Below are positions 1-7,319 of a stretch of 44,015 nt of DNA, piece after piece. Location: NCBI RefSeq assembly GCF_000716875.1, contig NZ_JNWQ01000075.1, forward strand, positions 1 to 44,015. The letters are read 5' to 3'. Below the pieces are notes generated by a model, which saw nothing but the letters and a program-made list of their open reading frames with translations, was not told the DNA's origin and made no database searches. Positions within the stretch are counted from its first letter, which is position 1; each line of letters begins with the position of its first letter. Position numbers and translations under genes: made by a program. Source of the DNA: Streptomyces novaecaesareae. GTDB taxonomy: Bacteria; Actinomycetota; Actinomycetes; Streptomycetales; Streptomycetaceae.

Positions 1-99
1 CGCGCCCCCTGCGCACCACCCCGCGCCACCCGGCACCACCCCGGCCGCCCCCACCCGGGCCCGAGGCGCGGACCGACGCGCGGGCCCACGACACGCAGC

Positions 100-131
100 A
101 GCCGGTGCCGCTCCTGCGAGCGGCACCGGCT
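100..131 (-). terminator. Hairpin terminator downstream of the lipoprotein gene
   Basis: A perfect 14-bp stem (AGCCGGTGCCGCTC, 100-113, with its complement at 118-131) closes a CTGC loop 52 bases beyond the stop of the lipoprotein gene. There is no strong T-tract, as is usual for streptomycete terminators. Bases 1-99 hold nothing I can recognise. Three copies of the 7-mer CCTGCGT (133-153) separate the hairpin from the gene. Confidence 0.75.
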
Positions 132-182
132 CCCTGCGTCCTGCGTCCTGCGTCCTGTGCCCTGTGCCTGCGCCCTTCCCGG

Positions 183-956
183 TCAGCTCGCGCTGGGGGC
201 GGGGGCGGCCGGGGTGGTGGCTCCGGCCGCCGGGGTGGTGGCGGGAGCGCCGGGCGCGGGAGTGGTGGCGGGAGCGCCTGCGCTGTCGGTCGCGCCGGGG
301 GTCGGGGGCGGGGTCGCACCGGCAGGCGCCGGGCTGCCGGTCGCCCCGCCGGTCGCCCCGCCGGTCGCACCGGCACTCGCACCGGCACTCGCCCCGCCCG
401 CCGGGGCGGAGGTCGGAGACGGCTTGCAGCCCTCCTGCTTGGCCATCGCGGCACCGAGTTCGCCGCGCTGCAGCTTGCCCTGCGCCTGGGTGGAGAGCGA
501 GGCCAGCTGCTGCACCTGGTCGGCGACGCTGCGCAGCCCGTCGGCGAACTTCGCCTGGTCGTTGTTGGGCAGCCCGTCCAGCTTCTTCTGGACCTCCAGG
601 TACCCGTCGGCCGCCTTCTTCAGCTCGTCGACGGTGTCCTTCTGCAGGGTCGCGCCGTCCTGGACCTTGGGGGCGCCGGCCGAGTCGATGGCGGCCGCGA
701 TGTCCTGGTTGGTCTTGGCCAGCCGTCCGATGTCCGTGGAGAGCCGCTTCTGCAGGTCGGCCGGGGCCTCGCCGGTCTTCACCTGGCCGGTGTCGGCGAG
801 CGCGGCCTGCGCCTGGGCGATCGGGTCCTTGGCCGCGCCGCAGACGTTCGACGCCCAGGACTCCAGCTGCTTGCTGTTGTCGTCGCCGCCGCAGCCGACA
901 GCGCCGAACGCGAGCAGCACGCCGAGGGCGGGTACGGCCAACAGTCGCTTGTTCAC
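183..956 (-). CDS. Secreted lipoprotein, unknown function
   Basis: A 257-aa protein starting at GTG. It begins MNKRLLAVPALGVLLAFGAV followed by GCGGDD: a short basic n-region, a hydrophobic core and a lipobox (AVG-Cys22). It should therefore be lipidated and anchored outside the membrane. Residues about 25-165 are helical, charged and rich in Ala, Lys and Gln, and look like a coiled-coil bundle. The last ~85 residues are a low-complexity Gly/Ala/Thr/Pro tail (GATGG and ATTPAPGAP-type repeats), a possible cell-wall spacer or O-mannosylation region. No enzymatic motif is visible. It stands alone on the minus strand, 119 bases downstream of the cyclophilin-fold gene, with its own hairpin terminator. 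The start codon fits the signal peptide, although the ribosome binding site is weak. Function unknown. Confidence 0.8.
   Translation of the reverse strand: MNKRLLAVPALGVLLAFGAVGCGGDDNSKQLESWASNVCGAAKDPIAQAQAALADTGQVKTGEAPADLQKRLSTDIGRLAKTNQDIAAAIDSAGAPKVQDGATLQKDTVDELKKAADGYLEVQKKLDGLPNNDQAKFADGLRSVADQVQQLASLSTQAQGKLQRGELGAAMAKQEGCKPSPTSAPAGGASAGASAGATGGATGGATGSPAPAGATPPPTPGATDSAGAPATTPAPGAPATTPAAGATTPAAPAPSAS
336..395. repeat. 12-bp tandem repeat in the lipoprotein tail
   Basis: Five contiguous 12-bp units (GCCGGTCGCCCC and GGCACTCGCACC variants) in frame encode the ASAGATGGATGG-like part of the lipoprotein tail. Because the unit is a multiple of three, copy-number change would lengthen or shorten the tail without breaking the frame. 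Confidence 0.8.
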
Positions 957-1075
957 CGGGAGAAGCCTTTCGGTTTCGGTCGTCTTCGGTCGTCGAACCT
1001 ACACGGCCGGTGTCCGCACTCCGGTTCCCGGTTCCCGCCCGGGATCTCCGCCCCGCTCCACGCCCCGGCCGCGGC

Positions 1076-1444
1076 TCAGGCCCGCTCGACCCGGATCGGG
1101 TCGCCCGGCCTGACGGTGCGCAGCACCTCGGCGTCCCCGTCCAGCGCGCCGAGGACGTTGCAGGGGCTCGCCAGCCGGCACTCACCGCCGCGCGAGATCG
1201 GCGTCGGCCCGTACGGCAGCGCGAGGCTGTCACCGTCGGTCCAGAAGGCGACCGTGCCCGGCTCCACGACCTGGCGGGCACCGTCCTCGCGCGGCACGCT
1301 CACGGGCGTGCCGAAGTAGACCTCCTCGCCCCAGGTGCTCGCCGAGGAGCTGATCGGCAGCTCGGCCCAGAGCGCCTCGGTGGTGGGGGTGGCCTCCAGC
1401 GTGGCGGTCGCCTGCCCGGCCGGCCACAGAATGCGAATCCGCAT
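1076..1444 (-). CDS. Cyclophilin-like fold protein (COG2164/TM1367 type)
   Basis: A 122-aa protein with a good ribosome binding site (GGAAGAGGAAG) before ATG. It has the pattern of the small cyclophilin-like beta-barrel family: N-terminal MRIRILWPAGQATATLE, central WGEEVYFGTP, then VVEPGTVAFWTDGDSLALPYGPTP. The length is normal for a single barrel. Structures of this family resemble cyclophilin, but peptidyl-prolyl isomerase activity is not established, and the catalytic Arg/Phe set of true cyclophilins is not recognisable. It lies between a lipoprotein gene and the anti-sigma gene on the same strand, with spacers of 119 and 185 bases, so it is probably transcribed on its own. The fold assignment is fairly secure; the function is unknown. 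Confidence 0.8.
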   Translation of the reverse strand: MRIRILWPAGQATATLEATPTTEALWAELPISSSASTWGEEVYFGTPVSVPREDGARQVVEPGTVAFWTDGDSLALPYGPTPISRGGECRLASPCNVLGALDGDAEVLRTVRPGDPIRVERA

Positions 1445-1629
1445 GGACTTCCTCTTCCGCGACGAGGTCCGATCAGCGATCGGACCCGGTCGTGCCGGAA
1501 GCAGGGAACCGCCGGGGGCAGCCGGGTGTCAACGCGCGCCCAAGGGCTGGACGCCGGGGCGCGCCGAAGCCGAGGCCCCGCTATGGCCGGGCGCTCGGGA
1601 AGAGGGTCGGCGAGTGGGAGCGGGCGCTC

Positions 1630-2049
1630 TCAGACCGCCACGGAGGCGACCGAAACCGGCCAACTCATCCGGATCACGCCACCGCCCGTGCCGTTGGTGA
1701 CCTCCAGGTCCTCGACCAGGCCGGTGATCACGGCGAGGCCCAGGGTGTCCTCGTCCGGCTCCCCGCCCTCGGCGACGCCGGAGGACGGGACGGCGTCAGG
1801 GCCGGCCTCGTCCTCGACCTCGATGAGGAAACGCTTCTCCTGGTCGGTCAGCGCGACCCTCACCGTGCCGCCGATGCCACCGCGCCGGTGCAGGCCGACC
1901 GCTCGGGAGCACGCCTCACCGACCGCGAGCCGTACCTCGTCGAGCACCGACTCGTCGACCCCGGCCCGTCTGGCGACGGCCGCGGCGACCAACCGGGCCG
2001 TCCGCACGTGCTCGGGAAGCGCGCTGAATCGAAGTTCGACGGTTGCCAT
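1630..2049 (-). CDS. Anti-sigma factor, RsbW/SpoIIAB-like, partner of BldG
   Basis: A 139-aa HATPase_c-type anti-sigma factor. The ATG at 2049 follows a strong site (GGGGGAGAG) and gives the natural N-terminus MATVELRFSALPEHVRTARL; the longer frame upstream is out-of-family sequence. Family members bind sigma factors of the SigB/SigH type and phosphorylate a STAS antagonist. The helix that usually carries the Mg-coordinating Asn reads GEACSRAVGLH, with no obvious Asn, and the G1-like loop is EDEAGPDA, so kinase activity is not assured. It lies 160 bases downstream of bldG on the same strand. In S. coelicolor the equivalent gene (orf3) is partly co-transcribed with bldG. The target sigma factor is not encoded in this window. 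Confidence 0.88.
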   Translation of the reverse strand: MATVELRFSALPEHVRTARLVAAAVARRAGVDESVLDEVRLAVGEACSRAVGLHRRGGIGGTVRVALTDQEKRFLIEVEDEAGPDAVPSSGVAEGGEPDEDTLGLAVITGLVEDLEVTNGTGGGVIRMSWPVSVASVAV

Positions 2050-2209
2050 CTCTCCCCCTCGGGGTGCTCCGACCGGGGCCGGAGGTACGGCCCCTGCGGG
2101 CCGGATAGGACCGGCCCAGAGGCGGCCGGGACGCACCGGGCCGCGCGGGCCCGGGCACCTCGGACGCGATGAACGGGCGGGGCCGGCCACGAGGACCGGC
2201 CCGGCCACG

Positions 2210-2551
2210 TCAGTCGGTCGCGCTGACCGCCTCGTCCACCGAGGTGTGAATCGGGAAGACCTTGGTCAGGCCGGTGATGCGGAAGATCTTCAGGATGCGC
2301 TCCTGGTTGCAGACGAGGCGCAGCGAGCCCTCGTGAGCGCGCACCCGCTTCAGACCGCCCACCAGCACACCCAGGCCGGTCGAGTCGAGGAAGTCGACGC
2401 CTTCCATGTCGACGACGAGGTGGTACTTGCCGTCGTTGACGAGCTCGACCAGCTGCTCCCGCAGCTTCGGGGCGGTGTACACATCGATCTCGCCGCCAAC
2501 CTCGACGACCGTGCGATCGCCGACTGAACGGGTCGACAGGGACAGGTCCAC
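2210..2551 (-). CDS. bldG: Anti-sigma factor antagonist BldG
   Basis: A 113-aa single STAS domain nearly identical to the S. coelicolor protein as I know it (MDLSLSTR..., [40 protein letters not shown]). The phosphorylatable serine is Ser57 in FLDSTGLG. The GTG at 2551, preceded by GGAGG, gives exactly the family length; an upstream in-frame extension has no family similarity. BldG is required for aerial mycelium and antibiotic production. Its phosphorylation state controls release of sigma factors from anti-sigma partners such as its downstream neighbour. It is divergent from the helicase gene with a 222-base shared upstream region. Confidence 0.97.
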   Translation of the reverse strand: MDLSLSTRSVGDRTVVEVGGEIDVYTAPKLREQLVELVNDGKYHLVVDMEGVDFLDSTGLGVLVGGLKRVRAHEGSLRLVCNQERILKIFRITGLTKVFPIHTSVDEAVSATD

Positions 2552-2773
2552 GGAACCTCCAGCACCTTGCCTTGCTACGTCATGTGCGATCCTCGGCCGG
2601 ACGGCCGCCACCGCATGGTCGCGAGCCCGGGCGCGCCAAGCCATCGCGTGGCAAGCCTCAGCGCTGCGACCCACGGCCGTACGGCCGTCACGGCCACATT
2701 CAACCACCTGCGACCATGCCCGCACGATGGCTTACGACGATTCTCCGTCACGCCGGTGACACACTGGGTCCTC
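2552..2773. promoter_or_regulatory. Divergent bldG/helicase upstream region
   Basis: This 222-base region must carry promoters for bldG (leftward) and the helicase (rightward). I see no clean -35/-10 pair. The striking element is a perfect 16-bp palindrome at 2673-2688 made of two ACGGCCGT units, near the middle; each unit is itself palindromic. It could be an operator. No small ORF is convincing. Confidence 0.5.
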
Positions 2774-5233
2774 ATGCCGCCCCGACACAGCCCGCCCGAG
2801 GCACTGCTCACGACCCTGGCCACCGGCCGGGGGCGGTCCGACCGGCTCACCCATACGGAGCACCTTCCCGCCCGACCTGCGCGTTATGCGCCGTGGCCCG
2901 AGTCGATCCGTCCGGAGATCGTGGCCTCTGCGCTCGCCATCGGAGTGGAGCAGCCCTGGGCGCACCAGGCGGAAGCGATGAACCTGGCCAAAAGCGGTCA
3001 GACTGTGGTGATCGCCACAGGCACCGCCTCGGGCAAGTCGCTGGGCTATCTGGCCCCGGTTCTCAGCGACCTGCTGGACGGCACCGAGGCCCGCAACGGC
3101 CGCGGCGCCACCGCGCTCTACCTGGCGCCGACCAAGGCGCTCGCCGCCGACCAGCGCCGCCGGGCCACCGAACTCGCCCCGCCGAGGGTCCGTGCCGCCC
3201 TGTACGACGGCGACACCCCGCCAGAGGAGCGCGAGTGGGTCCGCCAGTACGCCTCCTACGTGCTCACCAACCCGGACATGCTGCACCGGGGCATCCTGCC
3301 CGGCCATGCCCGCTGGGCCTCCTTCCTCAAGGCACTGCGCTACGTGGTCGTCGACGAGTGCCACAGCTACCGGGGTGTGTTCGGCTCGCACGTCGCCCAG
3401 GTGCTGCGCCGACTGCGCCGCATCTGCGCCCGCTACGGTTCGTCACCCGCCTTCCTGCTGGCCTCCGCCACCACCGCCGACCCGGCCGCCACCGCCCGGC
3501 GCCTCACCGGCCTGCCCGCGGTGGCCGTCACCGAGGACGCCTCACCACGCGGGCCGATGGTCTTCGGCCTCTGGGAGCCGCCGCTGACCGAGAACGTCGG
3601 CGAGCACGGCGCACCCGTGCGCCGCACCGCCACCGCCGAGGCGGCGCACCTGCTCACCGACCTCGTCGAGCGGGAGACCCGCACCGTCGTCTTCGTCCGC
3701 TCCCGGCGGGCGGCCGAACTCGTCGCCCTGCAGACCCAGGACCAGCTCGGCCGACCGCTCGCCGACCGGGTGGCCGCCTACCGCGGCGGCTACCTGGCCG
3801 ACGAGCGCAGGGCCCTGGAACGCGCCCTGCACACCGGCCGACTGCTCGGTCTCGCCTCCACCTCCGCCCTCGAACTCGGCGTCGACATCTCCGGCCTCGA
3901 CGCCGTCCTGATGGCCGGCTACCCCGGCACCCGGGCCTCGCTCTGGCAGCAGGCGGGCCGGGCGGGCCGCGAGGCCCAGGGCGCGCTGGCCATCCTGATC
4001 GCCCGGGACGACCCGCTGGACACCTACCTGGTGCACCACCCGGAGGCGCTGTTCGCGGCCCCCGTCGAGGCCACCGTGCTCGACCCCGACAACCCGCACG
4101 TGCTCGCCCCGCACCTGTGCGCGGCCGCCGCCGAACTCCCGCTCACCGACGCCGACCTGGACCTGTTCGGGCCCTCCACCGCACCGCTGCTGCCCGTCCT
4201 GGAACGGCGCGGCCTGCTGCGCCGGCGCGGCGACGGCTGGTACTGGACCCGCCGGGAGCGCGCGGCCGACGCCGTGGACCTGCGCGGCAGCGGTGGCAGC
4301 CCGGTGCAGATCGTCGAGGCCGACACCGGCCGGCTGCTCGGCACGGTGGACGCCGCCGCCTCGCACACCGCCGTCCACACCGGGGCCGTCCACCTCCACC
4401 AGGGCCGTACCTACCTGGTCCGGGAGCTCGACCTGGAGAACTCGGTCGCCCTGGTGGAACCGGCCGACCCGCCGTACACCACGGCCGCCCGCGACATCAC
4501 CTCCATCTCCGTCCTCGGCACCGACACCACCGTGGAATGGGGCGAGGGCCGGCTCAACTTCGGTTCGGTGGAGGTGGTCAACCAGGTGGTCGGCTACCTC
4601 CGGAAGCGGATCTCCACCGGGGAGATCATGGGCGAGACCAAGCTCGACCTGCCGCCCCGGACGCTGCGCACCCGTGCGGTCTGGTGGACCGTCACCGAGG
4701 ACCAGCTGCTCGACGCGGACATCCCGCTCGACCAGCTCCCCGGCGCCGCCCACGCCGCCGAGCACGCCTCGATCGGCCTGCTGCCGCTGTTCGCCACCTG
4801 CGACCGGTGGGACATCGGCGGTGTCTCCGTCCCGCTGCACCCGGACACCGGGCTGCCGACCGTGTTCGTCTACGACGGCCACCCGGGTGGGGCCGGCTTC
4901 GCCGAACGCGGCTTCCAGCGGGCGGTCGAGTGGCTGACGGCCACCCGCGCCGCGATCGCCTCCTGCGAGTGCGAGCGCGGCTGCCCGTCCTGCGTCCAGT
5001 CGCCCAAGTGCGGCAACGGGAACGAGCCGCTGGACAAGGCGGCCGCCGTCCGGATCCTCGACGTCCTGCTGGCCGGGGCGCCCGGGGCCCCGGTGGCGGA
5101 GACCGGGGCGGGCCCGGACGGTGGAGCCCAGGCCAGTGCAGCGCAGGCCAGTGCAGCACAGGACGGTGCAGCACAGGACGGTGGAGCGCCGGCAGGTGAA
5201 GCACAGGACGGTGGGGACCAGGCCGGTTCATGA
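2774..5233 (+). CDS. DEAD/DEAH-type superfamily 2 helicase (YprA/Hrq1-like, DUF1998)
   Basis: An 819-aa superfamily 2 helicase from ATG at 2774; the open frame extends upstream, but that part reads through the bldG promoter region. Visible motifs are a Walker A (ATGTASGKS, Lys88), motif II in the variant form DECH (194-197), SATTADP (motif III) and QQAGRAGREAQG (motif VI). The C-terminal DUF1998 part has a Cys cluster (CECERGC then PSC, Cys731/733/737/740) expected to bind zinc. Family members are 3'-5' DNA helicases linked to crosslink or interstrand repair. The last ~35 residues are seven tandem pentapeptides of the AAQDG type encoded by a 15-bp minisatellite. The stop codon region overlaps the end of the convergent pseudopilin gene by six bases. 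Confidence 0.93.
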   Translation: MPPRHSPPEALLTTLATGRGRSDRLTHTEHLPARPARYAPWPESIRPEIVASALAIGVEQPWAHQAEAMNLAKSGQTVVIATGTASGKSLGYLAPVLSDLLDGTEARNGRGATALYLAPTKALAADQRRRATELAPPRVRAALYDGDTPPEEREWVRQYASYVLTNPDMLHRGILPGHARWASFLKALRYVVVDECHSYRGVFGSHVAQVLRRLRRICARYGSSPAFLLASATTADPAATARRLTGLPAVAVTEDASPRGPMVFGLWEPPLTENVGEHGAPVRRTATAEAAHLLTDLVERETRTVVFVRSRRAAELVALQTQDQLGRPLADRVAAYRGGYLADERRALERALHTGRLLGLASTSALELGVDISGLDAVLMAGYPGTRASLWQQAGRAGREAQGALAILIARDDPLDTYLVHHPEALFAAPVEATVLDPDNPHVLAPHLCAAAAELPLTDADLDLFGPSTAPLLPVLERRGLLRRRGDGWYWTRRERAADAVDLRGSGGSPVQIVEADTGRLLGTVDAAASHTAVHTGAVHLHQGRTYLVRELDLENSVALVEPADPPYTTAARDITSISVLGTDTTVEWGEGRLNFGSVEVVNQVVGYLRKRISTGEIMGETKLDLPPRTLRTRAVWWTVTEDQLLDADIPLDQLPGAAHAAEHASIGLLPLFATCDRWDIGGVSVPLHPDTGLPTVFVYDGHPGGAGFAERGFQRAVEWLTATRAAIASCECERGCPSCVQSPKCGNGNEPLDKAAAVRILDVLLAGAPGAPVAETGAGPDGGAQASAAQASAAQDGAAQDGGAPAGEAQDGGDQAGS
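5123..5227. repeat. 15-bp minisatellite, seven units, helicase C-terminus
   Basis: Seven contiguous 15-bp units fill exactly 105 bases and end one codon before the helicase stop. Two central units (5153-5167 and 5168-5182) are identical (GCAGCACAGGACGGT); the others differ at a few positions. The translation is a pentapeptide series (GAQAS, AAQAS, AAQDG, AAQDG, GAPAG, EAQDG, GDQAG). Confidence 0.9.
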
Positions 5234-5728
5234 GGCCGCCGCCGCACCGCTCGGGGCGCCGCCGAGGCCGTCCTCGGCGGCGGTGACCGGGGCCCGGACC
5301 GGTCCGGCCCGGGCCCTCGCCCGCGCCGGGCCGACCGACAGACGCGCCGGGAGCCCGCCGACCCTCACCTCGGCCACCACCTCGACGGCGTCCGCCGACC
5401 GGTCCACCGCGCAGGACACCAGGTCGGCGCCCTGGGCGTCGGCGATCCCGGCAGCCCGGGCACAGCCGCCGTCCGCGTCCAGCAGCAGCCGGTCCGCCGC
5501 GGCCAGCGCCGCGAGGTCGGCCGCCGACTCGGCCCGGTGCCGGGCGGCGACCACCGAGCCGACCGCGATCGTCGCGGCGAACACCGCCGTGCCCAGCATC
5601 GCCAGGGCCAGCAGCCAGACCGTCGCCGAGCCGGCGTCCGGCCCCCGACCGCCCGCCGCGGCCACCCGCGCCGCACGGGCCCGGGCCACCCACTCCGCGG
5701 CCGTCCTCGGCCCGGTCAGGCCGGCCAT
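5228..5728 (-). CDS. TadE/Rv3654c-like pseudopilin
   Basis: A 166-aa protein from ATG 5728 with an AAGGAGG site nine bases upstream. After a basic leader it has GPDAG followed by SATVWLLALAMLGTAVFAAT, the hydrophobic helix typical of Rv3654c/TadE-like minor pilins. The residue after Gly is Ser, and position +5 is Trp rather than the Glu of Flp/TadE prepilins, so prepilin peptidase processing is uncertain. The C-terminal ~100 residues form a small exported domain with Cys in GGCARAAG and VSCAVDRS, possibly a disulfide. It is the last gene of the tad operon, overlaps the TadE gene by 13 bases, and abuts the convergent helicase gene. It is thought to be a minor structural component of the Tad pilus. 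Confidence 0.85.
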   Translation of the reverse strand: MAGLTGPRTAAEWVARARAARVAAAGGRGPDAGSATVWLLALAMLGTAVFAATIAVGSVVAARHRAESAADLAALAAADRLLLDADGGCARAAGIADAQGADLVSCAVDRSADAVEVVAEVRVGGLPARLSVGPARARARAGPVRAPVTAAEDGLGGAPSGAAAAS

Positions 5729-6156
5729 GCGCCACCGCCTCCTTCCGCGACTCCCACCAGCGCGTCCTCCCGGGCCGCCACGGCCTCCGCACCGACCCGT
5801 ACCGTCAGCAGCCCGCCGAGGCTGCCCGGCGCCGCGCAGGGCGCCTCCACAGCGACCAGCACCGTGTCGGCTGCCGGCACCACCCGGACCCGCGCGCCCA
5901 CCGGGGCCGCCGCGCGGGCGAGTTCGGCGGCGTCCGCCTCCCCGCGGGCGGCGGCTCTGGCACCGATCCGGGCCGCGTCCACGCAGCGGATCTGCGCGGC
6001 CGCCGCGAGTACGCCCCAGATCAGCATCGCCGCGAGCAGGACGAGCGCCGGCAGGACCACCGCCGTCTCCGCGGTGACGAAGCCCCCGTCGCCGCGTCGG
6101 CCCGGACGCCACGGCCACACCCTGCCGCCGCCGCGCGCCGCCCGATCACATTGCAT
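5716..6156 (-). CDS. TadE family pseudopilin
   Basis: A 146-aa protein with a basic leader ending GDGG, then FVTAETAVVLPALVLLAAML. This matches a Flp/TadE prepilin site: cleavage after Gly with Glu at +5 of the mature protein. One transmembrane helix is followed by a ~90-residue exported domain containing a Cys (EAPCAAPG). TadE proteins are minor pilins that assemble with the major pilin in the Tad apparatus. It overlaps the DUF4244 gene upstream by 11 bases and the next pseudopilin downstream by 13, implying translational coupling. The ATG at 6156 has no clear ribosome binding site; a GTG at 6120 is an alternative start. Confidence 0.87.
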   Translation of the reverse strand: MQCDRAARGGGRVWPWRPGRRGDGGFVTAETAVVLPALVLLAAMLIWGVLAAAAQIRCVDAARIGARAAARGEADAAELARAAAPVGARVRVVPAADTVLVAVEAPCAAPGSLGGLLTVRVGAEAVAAREDALVGVAEGGGGAWPA

Positions 6157-6418
6157 GGAGCGCCCGTTGGAGCGTGTCGGTCAGCGCTCCCGTGATGGCC
6201 TCGCTGGTCACCACCTTGTAGAGCCCGGCCGCGAGGGCGCACGCGCCCAAGGTCCCGACCGCGTACTCGGCCGTGGTCATCCCGGCGTCCGACCGGCCCC
6301 GGCGCCGGGCCACTCCGCGCAACCGGCGGGCCGCCCAGCGGCTCCTCCGCCGCCACGCCCCGAGCAGCCGTCGGAGCGGGCGCCCGGCGCCGGGCCTGAT
6401 CGCGATCACTGCGGTCAT
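6146..6418 (-). CDS. DUF4244 protein, candidate Flp-type major pilin
   Basis: A 90-aa protein from ATG 6418 after AGGAGAG. It has a long Arg-rich cytoplasmic leader ending GRSDAG, then MTTAEYAVGTLGACALAAGLYKV in two adjoining stretches (MTTAEYAVGTLGACALAAG, then LYKVV). The Gly46/Met47 boundary with Glu51-Tyr52 reproduces the Flp prepilin rule (Gly, then Glu-Tyr at +5/+6). It is therefore a good candidate for the small major pilin of this locus. It is the first gene after a 121-base spacer filled with 14-bp repeats in an otherwise tightly packed operon, so it may have its own promoter or processing site, as expected for a subunit needed in excess. Confidence 0.9.
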   Translation of the reverse strand: MTAVIAIRPGAGRPLRRLLGAWRRRSRWAARRLRGVARRRGRSDAGMTTAEYAVGTLGACALAAGLYKVVTSEAITGALTDTLQRALHAM

Positions 6419-6436
6419 GGATCTCTCCTGTCTCTC

Positions 6437-6523
6437 GATCGTCTCGATGTCCGCGTCCTGGGTGTCCGCGTCTCGATGTCCGTGTCTCGGCGTCCGTGTC
6501 TCGGCGTCCGTGTCTCGGTGTCC
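6437..6523. repeat. 14-bp tandem array in the tad operon spacer
   Basis: Four contiguous 14-bp units at 6468-6523 (GTGTCTCGGCGTCC on the plus strand, two identical), preceded by two more degenerate copies from about 6437. The array occupies most of the 121-base gap between tadC and the DUF4244 pilin gene. No ORF runs through it. Confidence 0.85.
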
Positions 6524-6539
6524 GCGTTCCGGCCCCCGG

Positions 6540-7319
6540 TCACATCGCCCGTGCGAAGCCGCTGGTGAGGCCGACGACGACCGGCACCACGCCGATCAGC
6601 ACGAAGGCCGGGAGGAAGCAGAGCCCCAGCGGCGCGGTGGCGAGCACCGCGGCTCTGCGGACCCTGGCGTGGGCCGCGCGGGCGGCCGCCGTCCGCTGCC
6701 CCCGGGCCAGCTCGATCAGCGGCCCGGCGGCGGGGGCTCCGCCGACGCTCGTCCGCACCAGGCAGCGCGCCAGCGGTGCGAGCGCCGGATGGTGCTCGCC
6801 CAGCCGGTTCCAGCACAGCTCCGGCGGTGCGCCGAGGGCCAGTTCGGCCCCGATCGCCACCAGCCGGGGCCCCATCGGCGCGTCCACGCTGCGCCCGACC
6901 GCCGACACGGCCTCGGAGGGCAGCGCCGCCGAACCGAGGCAGGCCGCCAACAGCTCGGCGCTCAACGGGAGTTGTCTGGTGAGCAGCTCCTCCTCACGCG
7001 CCGCCCGGCGGTCCTGCGGGGTCCGCGCCCGCACCAGCCACCGGTGGGCCCACGCCGCCACCAACGCCCCGACGACCAGCCCGGCGCCGCCACCGACCAG
7101 CAGGGCCGTCGCGAGCCCGGCCCCGGCGGCCAGGGCCGCCGGCCGCCTACGGCCGAGGTCAGGCACCGCCGGCCCGGCCCGCTTCCGCTCCTCTGTTCGC
7201 CCACCGGCCCCGGCGAACGCCCGCCGCCGCCTCGCCCGGCCGCGCACCAACGCCGGCACCCGCACCGCGACGGCTGCCAGGACCGGGAGCACGGCCGCCG
7301 CCCCAAGGAGTCCCCGCAT
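6540..7319 (-). CDS. TadC-like type II secretion F family membrane protein
   Basis: A 259-aa integral membrane protein starting at ATG 7319, which overlaps the TadB stop (TGATG). The N-terminus is a hydrophobic segment (LLGAAAVLPVLAAVAV), followed by a basic loop and a T2SSF-like cytoplasmic domain (QLPLSAELLAACLGSAALPS). C-terminal helices end in LGLCFLPAFVLIGVVPVVVG. TadC pairs with TadB to form the inner membrane platform on which the CpaF/TadA ATPase acts. Its gene order (TadA, TadB, TadC, pilin, TadE) is that of actinobacterial tad loci. Confidence 0.9.
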   Translation of the reverse strand: MRGLLGAAAVLPVLAAVAVRVPALVRGRARRRRAFAGAGGRTEERKRAGPAVPDLGRRRPAALAAGAGLATALLVGGGAGLVVGALVAAWAHRWLVRARTPQDRRAAREEELLTRQLPLSAELLAACLGSAALPSEAVSAVGRSVDAPMGPRLVAIGAELALGAPPELCWNRLGEHHPALAPLARCLVRTSVGGAPAAGPLIELARGQRTAAARAAHARVRRAAVLATAPLGLCFLPAFVLIGVVPVVVGLTSGFARAM

